NCBI RefSeq assembly: GCF_028736035.1 | Contig: NZ_CP117866.1 | Coordinates: 9,279,001-9,343,000, forward strand | Length of the DNA: 64,000 nucleotides | Source of the DNA: Streptomyces sp. T12 | GTDB taxonomy: Bacteria > Actinomycetota > Actinomycetes > Streptomycetales > Streptomycetaceae | Reading direction: 5' to 3' | Shown here: one piece after another, positions 9,083 to 15,889 of the stretch | Numbering within the stretch: the stretch's first letter is position 1 | How the letters are laid out: every line of letters starts with the position of its first letter | The notes under the pieces: generated by a model | The model's database searches: none | Seen by the model: only the letters and a program-made list of their open reading frames with translations | Told to the model about the DNA's origin: nothing | Translations under genes and position numbers: made by a program

Positions 9083-10849
9083 TCAGCCGCCGGTGTGCGC
9101 GGCCGGTGCGGGTGCGGTGTGCCGGAGTGTGTGGGCTTCGGCGAGGAGGAGGTAGCTGCTGGCGGTCCAGGTGTAGGCGCGGTCGCGCAGGCCCGTGCCG
9201 GTGAGGGCGTCGAAGTTCTCGGCGAAGCCGTGGGTCTCGCACAGGGCGCGGAAGCGGGCGCTGATCTCGTCCGCGAGGCGGTGGTGGCCGGCGCGGCGCA
9301 GGCCGTCCTCGATGAGGACGGTGGCGGGTGCCCAGATCGGGCCGCGCCAGTAGCCGTCGGCGAGGTAGTGGGGTGAGGTGGGCAGTTCGGTGGCCAGGCC
9401 GTACGGGGTCAGGTGGGTCTCGATCCGGGCGGCCAGGGCTTTGCCGATGTGTTCGGGCAGGTGCTCGCCCAGTGCCATCGGCATCAGGTCCAGCAGGCTG
9501 GAGCTCTCCCAGGTCTGCGAGCTGTCCACGCCGCGGGCCACGAACCGCTCTCCTGTCCACAGCTCGTCGAGCATCGCGGCCTGGGTCGCCTCGGCGGTTC
9601 GGGTCCAGCGGCGGGCCTCGTCGGGAAGGCTCAGTTCGGTGGCCAGGCCGACGAGTTCGCGGAGCTGGAGGACGAGGAAGGCGGCCAGGTCGGCGGTGAC
9701 GACCACGCGCTCGGGGTCGAAGGTGGTGGCGTTGTCCCAGCCGCTGTCGTTGCCGTGCTGGTAGTGGGGCAGGGCGGCGCCCGGGGCGCGGCGGGCGGTG
9801 AGCCAGAAGTCCGTCCACCGTGCCAATCTGCGGTAGATCTCGGCGAGTTCGGTCCGGCTGAGGGGTTCGGGGAGCCGTCTGCGCAGGTGGGACAGGGCCC
9901 AGCCGTGAATGGGCGGTTTGACGAAGTTGTAGAGGACCTCGGAGTGGGTCACCGAGTCGGGCAGGGCCCCGGTCTCGTCCTGGTGGTCGAAGGGCAGGGA
10001 GAACTGGTCCCAGGCCAGGGCGGGGGCACCGGGGGCGAGGGCAAGGGCGTTGAAGCAGTGGTCCCAGCTCCAGACCTTGTCCATCCAGTGCTTGGACATC
10101 AGCACGGCAGGCCGGGTGACCAGGGACGCCGGGCGGACGGTTGCCGACCACAGGACGTACGCGGCGAGTTCGGCGGCCGGGGTCGCGGGCGAGCGCCAGG
10201 GGGCCACCGCGTCGGCGAAGGCGGCGAAGGCATGCTCCGCGGTCGCCACGACGGCGTCGAACGTCTCCGAGGACGTGTAGGGCAGGCGTGCGCTGTCCAG
10301 CTCCTCGACGGCCGCCTCCCAGCCTCCGCCGGGGGCCGCGGTGAGGGTGACGCCTCGTTCACCGCTACCGAGGGCCTGACTGCCGGATATCTCGGTGACC
10401 GTGCCGGACAGCACGGTGATGCGGTAGCGGCGCCCGGTCTCGTACGAGGTGAACACGTACGCCCCCTCCACCGGGTCGCGGTAGAAGTAGGTGCCCGTGA
10501 AGGGGGTCAGGGCGTCCGCCGCCGCGGTGATGCGCAGGCCGAGTCCTTCGCCGCGCAGGCGGACGGTGTCCGGTGAGGCGTAGGCGAGAGCGACGCGCCC
10601 TTGCTCACCGGTCCAGCTCAGCAGGCCCGGAGTCGCCTCGACGCGGGTCCCCGCGCGCTCGCCCGTCGCCGCGTGGAGGGGCGTGAAGCGCAGGACGGCG
10701 TGCATGCCGTTCTGGTGCGAGACGAGGTGGAGGTCCTCGGCACGTGTCTTCTCCGCGAGCACGGGCGAGATGCCGAACCAGGATCCGTGCGTGCTGAACG
10801 GGATGTCGTGGAGGGAGAAGGCCGGGCCGGATCGGGCGGCGGTCATCAA
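9083..10849 (-). CDS. GH63/MGH1-like (alpha/alpha)6-barrel glycosidase, cytoplasmic
   Basis: A 588-residue protein without a signal peptide. The N-terminal 220 residues form a beta-sandwich; from about residue 250 an (alpha/alpha)6 barrel shows KVWSWDHCFNALAL, NDSGWDNATTF and the C-terminal YWRGPIWAP, motifs shared by GH63 glucosidases, GH37 trehalases and mannosylglycerate hydrolases (MGH1-like). WDHC.. and NDSGWDN hold the likely acidic catalytic residues. Being cytoplasmic and directly behind two sugar permeases, it probably hydrolyses the oligosaccharide imported by that system. The last 60 codons are also found as a stray fragment at 6925-7101. The start ATG at 10849 follows the transporter by 49 bases. 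Confidence 0.8.
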   Translation of the reverse strand: MMTAARSGPAFSLHDIPFSTHGSWFGISPVLAEKTRAEDLHLVSHQNGMHAVLRFTPLHAATGERAGTRVEATPGLLSWTGEQGRVALAYASPDTVRLRGEGLGLRITAAADALTPFTGTYFYRDPVEGAYVFTSYETGRRYRITVLSGTVTEISGSQALGSGERGVTLTAAPGGGWEAAVEELDSARLPYTSSETFDAVVATAEHAFAAFADAVAPWRSPATPAAELAAYVLWSATVRPASLVTRPAVLMSKHWMDKVWSWDHCFNALALAPGAPALAWDQFSLPFDHQDETGALPDSVTHSEVLYNFVKPPIHGWALSHLRRRLPEPLSRTELAEIYRRLARWTDFWLTARRAPGAALPHYQHGNDSGWDNATTFDPERVVVTADLAAFLVLQLRELVGLATELSLPDEARRWTRTAEATQAAMLDELWTGERFVARGVDSSQTWESSSLLDLMPMALGEHLPEHIGKALAARIETHLTPYGLATELPTSPHYLADGYWRGPIWAPATVLIEDGLRRAGHHRLADEISARFRALCETHGFAENFDALTGTGLRDRAYTWTASSYLLLAEAHTLRHTAPAPAAHTGG

Positions 10850-10898
10850 GTGGTACTCGTTTCTTCAGCAGGGGCCACCGGCGGTGGTCGTGAGGTGG

Positions 10899-11729
10899 TC
10901 AGTCCTTGACGGCTCCGGCCGTCACACCGGCGGCGACGTAGCGCTGGGCGAGGACGAGGATCACCGTGGCCGGCAGTGAGGCGACGACGGCGGTGGCCAT
11001 GATGGCGTTCCACTCCTGGTTGTTGTTGCCGATGTAGTGGTAGATGCCGAGGGTGATCGGCTCGTGGGCGCCGCCGCCTGCGAGGGTGCTGGCGAAGACG
11101 AAGTCGGACCAGGACCACAGGAACGCGAACAGCGAGGCCGTGACGATCGAGTTGCGGCTCATCGGCAGCACCACGGACCGGAAGGTGCGCAGCGGCCCGG
11201 CTCCGTCCATCTGCGCGGCCTGGAGCAGTTCGCCGGGGATGCCGGACATGAACGCGGTGAAGATGAGCACCGCGAAGGGGACGGCCAGGGTGGAGTCGGC
11301 GACGATCAGGCCGGGGACGGACTGGAGCAGGCCGAGCTGGAGGTAGATGGCGTAGAAACCCATCGCCATGATGATGCCGGGGATCATCTGGGCCACCAGG
11401 AAGAGGAAGCTGAGCAGGTCCCCGCCGCGGGGGCGGAGTTTCGCCAGCGCGTATCCGGCGGGCGCGGCCAGCGCCACGGTCAGCACGACCGTGCCCAGAC
11501 CGATGACCAGGCTCGTGCCGAGGTAGGGCAACTGCTGGTCGAAGACGGCGCGGTAGCCGGCCAGCGTGCCGTGGACGGGGAACAGGCCGGGCGGCGACTT
11601 GCGCATGTCCTGGTCGCGGGTGAAGGACACGTTGAGCATCCAGTAGACCGGGAAGAGCATGACGGCCGTGAGTGCCAGGCCGAGGGCGGTCTTCCACCCC
11701 GTACCGCGGAACCGGTGCAGCAGGTTCAT
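10899..11729 (-). CDS. Sugar ABC transporter permease (MalG-type)
   Basis: A 276-residue inner-membrane permease with six predicted helices. The EAA-like loop reads LLQAAQMDGAGPLRTFRSV, matching the ATPase-contact motif of carbohydrate-uptake permeases (CUT1, MalG side). The ATG at 11729 overlaps the stop of the preceding permease by four bases, so the pair is translationally coupled. No ATPase gene is in the operon, as usual for Streptomyces CUT1 systems that share MsiK. Confidence 0.9.
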   Translation of the reverse strand: MNLLHRFRGTGWKTALGLALTAVMLFPVYWMLNVSFTRDQDMRKSPPGLFPVHGTLAGYRAVFDQQLPYLGTSLVIGLGTVVLTVALAAPAGYALAKLRPRGGDLLSFLFLVAQMIPGIIMAMGFYAIYLQLGLLQSVPGLIVADSTLAVPFAVLIFTAFMSGIPGELLQAAQMDGAGPLRTFRSVVLPMSRNSIVTASLFAFLWSWSDFVFASTLAGGGAHEPITLGIYHYIGNNNQEWNAIMATAVVASLPATVILVLAQRYVAAGVTAGAVKD

Positions 11730-12715
11730 GCCAGTGCCTGCTTTCTCTGGACCTTCAGGTACACCAGGCCGAAGACCAGGGCGGCGACCACGAGCAGGTT
11801 GCCGACGGCCGCGCCGGGGCCGAAGGCGGGCAGCAGGTTGCCGAAGCCGAGCTGGTAGGACCAGGTGGCGAAGGTCGTGGACGATCCCGCCGGGCCGCCC
11901 TTGGTCATGATCCAGATGATGTCGAAGACCTTGAGCGTGTAGACCAGCCCCAGCAGCAGGGTGACGGCGGACACGGGGCGCAGCAGCGGGAAGGTGATGC
12001 TCCAGAAGCGTCGCCAGGCGCTCGCGCCGTCGAGGGCGGCCGCTTCGTAGAGGCTGGCGGGGATGGACTGCAGGCCGCTGTAGAGCACGACCAGGTTGAA
12101 CGGGACCCCGATCCAGATGTTCGCGACGATCACCGCCATCAGCGACCACTCCGGTGACGTCAGCCAGTTCACCGGACCGATGCCGACGGCGTGCAGCGCC
12201 GCGTTGACGACACCGGAGTCGCTGTTGAGCATCCACGACCAGGTGGAGGCCGACACGATCAGCGGCAGCAGCCACGGCACCAGGAACAGCGCCCGCAGGG
12301 TGGCGGACAGCCGGAAGTGCTGGTTGAAGAAGACCGCCAGCGCCAGGCCGATGGCGTACTGGAAAAACAGGCACACGACGGTGAACACCACGGTGTGGGT
12401 GAGTGCCGGACCGAAGGTCGGGTCGTCGAAGACCTTCTGGTAGTTGTCCAGTCCGGTGAACGGTGCGTTGCCCTGGACGAAGGAGCGGACGGTGTAGTTG
12501 CGCAGGCTCAGGTCGAGGTTGCGGTAGAGCGGATAGGCGTAGAAGAGGGCGAGGTAGAGGGTGACCGGGGCGAGGAAGGCCCAGGCGGCCCACTGCTGGG
12601 AGGTGGGACGACGGCGCCGGTGGGCGGTGCGGGCCGGGGGCGGGGCGGCGGTGGCCGCCGCCCCGTTCCGGTCACGCACCAGTCGGCGGTCCGGCAGGTG
12701 TGTCGTGTGCTTCAT
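11726..12715 (-). CDS. Sugar ABC transporter permease (MalF-type)
   Basis: A 329-residue CUT1 permease. A basic, Pro/Ala-rich cytoplasmic tail of about 45 residues precedes the first helix (AFLAPVTLYLALFYAYP). The EAA loop is LYEAAALDGASAWRRFWSI. It sits between the binding protein gene (32-base gap) and the second permease (four-base overlap) and forms the heterodimeric channel with it. Confidence 0.9.
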   Translation of the reverse strand: MKHTTHLPDRRLVRDRNGAAATAAPPPARTAHRRRRPTSQQWAAWAFLAPVTLYLALFYAYPLYRNLDLSLRNYTVRSFVQGNAPFTGLDNYQKVFDDPTFGPALTHTVVFTVVCLFFQYAIGLALAVFFNQHFRLSATLRALFLVPWLLPLIVSASTWSWMLNSDSGVVNAALHAVGIGPVNWLTSPEWSLMAVIVANIWIGVPFNLVVLYSGLQSIPASLYEAAALDGASAWRRFWSITFPLLRPVSAVTLLLGLVYTLKVFDIIWIMTKGGPAGSSTTFATWSYQLGFGNLLPAFGPGAAVGNLLVVAALVFGLVYLKVQRKQALA

Positions 12716-12747
12716 CGAGGAGCCCTGGGTCGCGGTTGCCTGCGGGT

Positions 12748-13992
12748 CTAGTTGACGGCGTCCTGTGCCGCGGTCAGCGCGTCCTTGGGCGACTTGGAAC
12801 CGCTGAGGGCGGACTGGACCGCCTTCCACAACTGCTCGGAGATCTTGGGGTACTTGGTGCCGAGGTCGTCGCTGGTGCGTCCCTTGGCTGCCTTGACCGC
12901 CTCGACCCACGGCTTCAGCTCGGCGTTCTCCGCCACCTGCTTGTCCTGCACCTCGCTGGTGGGAGCCACGTAGGACAGCGTGGTGTCGGTGGCGTACAGG
13001 TTCTCGGTGCTGGTCAGGCAGGAGACCAGCTTCTGTGTGGTGGCGTAGCGGCCGGTGTCGCCCTGGACCGGGACGGTGACGAACTCACCGCCGGTAGGCG
13101 CCGCGGCGTTGCCTCCCGAGGCGGCGGGAACGGGGATGACCCCGTAGTCGAAGCCGGCCTTCTCGGCATTGGCCAGCTGCCAGGTGCCGTTCTCCGCGAA
13201 GGCGTAGTCGCCGCTCGCGAACTCCTGCCAACTGGTCGTCTGCGTGTTGTTGATGACCGAGTTGGGCGCGTAGCCCTTCTTCAGCCAGTCGCTCCACAAG
13301 GACACGGCCGCCACACCCTGGGCGGAGTCGAGTTCGGTCAGCTGCGCACCCGAACCCCAGAACCACGGCAGGAACTGGAAGCTGCCCTCCTCCGTCCCGA
13401 TCGCGGAGAACGTGATGCCCTTCTTGCCCGCCTTCTCGACCTTCTCCAGCGCCGCCGTCAGCGACTTCCAGTCCTTGACCGAGGCGATGTCCACCCCGGC
13501 TTCCTTCAGCACCTCCTTGTTGTAGTAGAGGGCGAGGGTGTTCGCGCCGATCGGGGTTCCGTACGTCTTACCACCCGACTGACCGGCCGCGAGCAGGTTG
13601 GGGTCCACCTTCGAGGTGTCCACCTTGTTCTCGTCGGTCGTGGTGAGCACGCCCGCCTCGGCCAGCGTCGACACCACCGGGTTGTCGACGATGAGCACGT
13701 CGGCGGAGTTGTCCTGCTGGGCTGCCAGCAGCGCCTTGTTCGTCAGGTCGCTGGTGTCGAAGGCCGTTCGCTTGATCTTGACTCCGGCCTTGCTGCCGCA
13801 GCCGTCCAGCAGCTTCGCCCAGTCCGAGCCCTTGGCGAACTGCGGGTAGGGGTCCCAAATGGTGTAGCTGCCGCCGTCTGTCGCCTTGGCGGACGTGGAG
13901 CCGTCGCCGGAGGAGCATGCGGTGGTGACGGTGGTGAGGGCGACGACGGTCATGGCGGTGGCGGTGAGACGGCGTCTGGTGGATCTGTTCAT
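12748..13992 (-). CDS. Extracellular sugar-binding lipoprotein of the ABC transporter
   Basis: A 414-residue solute-binding protein. The N-terminus ends in the lipobox VTTACSS, so Cys is lipidated and the protein is tethered outside the membrane. The body is a two-lobed family 1 (MalE-like) binding protein. I chose MNRSTRR at 13992 because AAGGA precedes it; the frame is open eleven codons further upstream. It leads the operon that continues into two permeases and the GH63-like and GH39-like enzymes. The 173-bp gap upstream to the LacI gene must hold its promoter. The ligand is probably an oligosaccharide released by the secreted enzymes in this island. Confidence 0.9.
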   Translation of the reverse strand: MNRSTRRRLTATAMTVVALTTVTTACSSGDGSTSAKATDGGSYTIWDPYPQFAKGSDWAKLLDGCGSKAGVKIKRTAFDTSDLTNKALLAAQQDNSADVLIVDNPVVSTLAEAGVLTTTDENKVDTSKVDPNLLAAGQSGGKTYGTPIGANTLALYYNKEVLKEAGVDIASVKDWKSLTAALEKVEKAGKKGITFSAIGTEEGSFQFLPWFWGSGAQLTELDSAQGVAAVSLWSDWLKKGYAPNSVINNTQTTSWQEFASGDYAFAENGTWQLANAEKAGFDYGVIPVPAASGGNAAAPTGGEFVTVPVQGDTGRYATTQKLVSCLTSTENLYATDTTLSYVAPTSEVQDKQVAENAELKPWVEAVKAAKGRTSDDLGTKYPKISEQLWKAVQSALSGSKSPKDALTAAQDAVN

Positions 13993-14165
13993 CGGGCGTT
14001 CCTTGCGTGTGTCAGGCATGGGCATGCCAGGGGAGGTGGACGGATGGCAGGGCAGGCTGAACAGCGCCGCGGAGTCGCGGAGCGGCCGGTTGAACGGTGA
14101 CGGGGCGAAAGGTGACGGAGGACGAGCAGGGCCCTTGATCCACAGGGGATGCGGAGGGCGGCCTG

Positions 14166-15224
14166 TCAGGCGGTCGAGTCGACGTCGGGGATCCCGCGCG
14201 TGTCCCCCGGAGGGCGGGGGACGGCGGGCCCGGTGCTGGCGCGGAGCGAGATCGGCGGGGCGAGCAGTTGGTGGCGAGGGGGCGCGTCAGGGTGGTCGAG
14301 ACGCTCGACGAGCAGTTCGACGGCCAGGCGTCCCATCTGCGATGCGGGCACGTCGGCCGCCGTGAGCTGCGGGGTCACCGTCTCGGCCCACCGGGTGGCG
14401 ACGACACCGGTGACGGAGAAGTCGCGCGGCACATGGCGGCCCGCGTGGGCCAGGCCCCGGTAGAGCCCTCCGAGCGCGGCCTCGTTCAGTGTGACGAGGG
14501 CCGTGGTGTCGGGATCGTCGTACAGGATCCGCTCCAGGCAGGCCTGACCGGAGGGTGCGTCGTCCTCACAGTTGTACGTGCGGACGGTGAGCCCACGCTC
14601 CGCGGCGGCCTTGGTGAAGCCGTCCAGCCCCCGGTGCGCGGACTCGTACCCGGCGCGCAGCAGCCGCTCGGGCCGGTTGACGAAGGCGACCCTGTCGTGG
14701 CCCAGGTCCGCGAGGTGGTGGACACAGGCCGCCGCCAGCGCCGTGTGGTCCAGGCCCACCCACCAGCCGCTCTCCGGCCGCGAGGTGCGGCCGATGCAGA
14801 CCGCGGGAAAGCCCTCGGCGAGGAGGTGGTCGACCCGGTCGTCCTGGAGTCTGATCTCCATCAGGATCGCGCCGTCGACCCGCCGCTCCCCCAGCAGCCG
14901 CTGGAACGAGCGGTCGCTGTCCACACCGCTCGGGGACAGCAGCACGTCGTAGTCATAAGCGGCCGCGGCCTCCACCACGCTGCCGATGAATTCGAGCTGC
15001 ATTCCGGTGTAGTGGTCCCCGGCAGGCGGGAAGACCAGACCGATGGTGCTGGTACGGCCGTTGGCCAGAGCACGTGCGCTCGCGTTGGGCCGGTAGCCCA
15101 AATCGTCGATGACCCGCTGAATCTTCTCGCGGGTCTCGTCCGACACCGGACGCTTGCCGCTCAACGCATACGACACGGTGCTCCGCGAGACACCGGCCCG
15201 CCTGGCAATCTCACCGATGTTCAC
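14166..15224 (-). CDS. LacI-family transcriptional regulator
   Basis: A 352-residue repressor. The first 50 residues carry the LacI helix-turn-helix and hinge (EIARRAGVSRSTVSYALSG and GYRPNASARALANGRT), followed by a periplasmic-binding-protein-like effector domain. It lies just upstream of the sugar-uptake operon in the same direction and is preceded by two perfect CGAACCGGTTCG palindromes, so it likely controls itself and the operon in response to a sugar. The last 15 residues are Pro-rich and variable. Confidence 0.9.
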   Translation of the reverse strand: MNIGEIARRAGVSRSTVSYALSGKRPVSDETREKIQRVIDDLGYRPNASARALANGRTSTIGLVFPPAGDHYTGMQLEFIGSVVEAAAAYDYDVLLSPSGVDSDRSFQRLLGERRVDGAILMEIRLQDDRVDHLLAEGFPAVCIGRTSRPESGWWVGLDHTALAAACVHHLADLGHDRVAFVNRPERLLRAGYESAHRGLDGFTKAAAERGLTVRTYNCEDDAPSGQACLERILYDDPDTTALVTLNEAALGGLYRGLAHAGRHVPRDFSVTGVVATRWAETVTPQLTAADVPASQMGRLAVELLVERLDHPDAPPRHQLLAPPISLRASTGPAVPRPPGDTRGIPDVDSTA

Positions 15225-15237
15225 AGGACTCCTTCAT

Positions 15238-15249
15238 CGAACCGGTTCG
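15238..15249. promoter_or_regulatory. LacI-type operator 1
   Basis: Perfect 12-bp palindrome CGAACCGGTTCG with the central CG typical of LacI-family operators, 14 bp upstream of the LacI start codon. Confidence 0.7.
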
Positions 15250-15313
15250 CTACTTCCAGAGGAGAAAGAGACCGTTCACTTGCGGAGGTGGGAGTGACGC
15301 TCGAATCCGGCGT

Positions 15314-15325
15314 CGAACCGGTTCG
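15314..15325. promoter_or_regulatory. LacI-type operator 2
   Basis: A second identical CGAACCGGTTCG, 76 bp from the first. Paired identical operators suggest looping or cooperative autorepression of the divergent/adjacent promoters. Confidence 0.7.
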
Positions 15326-15596
15326 CGTGAAGGAAAGGTAAGAGCCGACCGTGAGGGTGTCAATACCTCGCGCAAACCTCATGAAACACATCGGAAACCA
15401 GTACGCGCGAACCCGCGGCCACCGTCCACACTCGCCGCCCCGCCAGCCAGAACGGCGTGTGTTGCCCACCGGACAGAACAGCGCGTGTTGCCCACCAGGC
15501 GCCAGGGGCATGCCCGCACCTGGAGGTCGCATCGTGTCAGGAGTAAACTCACCGGCCGCTCCAGGTCAAAAGCTGTCCGGCTCCGCAAGCGCCGTC
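15326..15596. other. Intergenic stretch without a gene
   Basis: No supportable gene. A near-direct repeat of TGTTGCCCACC occurs around 15461-15498. The stretch separates the LacI operators from the tRNA-Gly remnant. Confidence 0.4.
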
Positions 15597-15640
15597 GCTT
15601 CCCAAGCTGAGAGCGCGAGTTCGATTCTCGTCACGCGCTC
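15597..15640 (+). tRNA. 3' half of tRNA-Gly(CCC): probable att remnant
   Basis: The 44 bases run from the anticodon stem (GCTTCCCAAGC with anticodon CCC) through a variable loop, a T arm with GAGTTCGATTCTC, to an acceptor-like end GCGCTC. This matches the 3' part of a Streptomyces tRNA-Gly(CCC). The D arm and 5' acceptor strand are absent and the sequence upstream is unrelated, so it is not a working tRNA. A 3' tRNA segment on its own is what integrative elements leave at their far attachment site. Confidence 0.75.
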
Positions 15641-15814
15641 GGTTGGTGACTGGGGCGGCCCAGGACGTCCGGCTCGGGGTCCTTCCGGGCCACGGCCGTC
15701 GACGCCAAGGGCACCGCCTCACCCGGACGCTGATCAACGCCTGCCGCGCCACGAGGTGACCTGGAAAAGTTCCCGGCTCGCGGCAACCCTTTGCGCAGCC
15801 TGTGACCACAAGGA

Positions 15815-15853
15815 AGCGGATCCGGCCAGTTCCGGTGGCCGGGATCCGGTTTT
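15815..15853 (+). terminator. Hairpin with T tail
   Basis: An imperfect inverted repeat (CGGATCCGGCCA with TGGCCGGGATCCG) is followed by TTTT. It lies 37 bp upstream of the GH74-like start and would stop read-through from the left. Confidence 0.55.
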
Positions 15854-15889
15854 CCACTGTTGAACAGCATGCAAGGAGAACGCCTCCCC

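Noticed and set aside
9033..10151. Extension of GH39-like copy 2 to 998 residues
   Set aside because: The added part is an alternate frame of the GH63-like gene.
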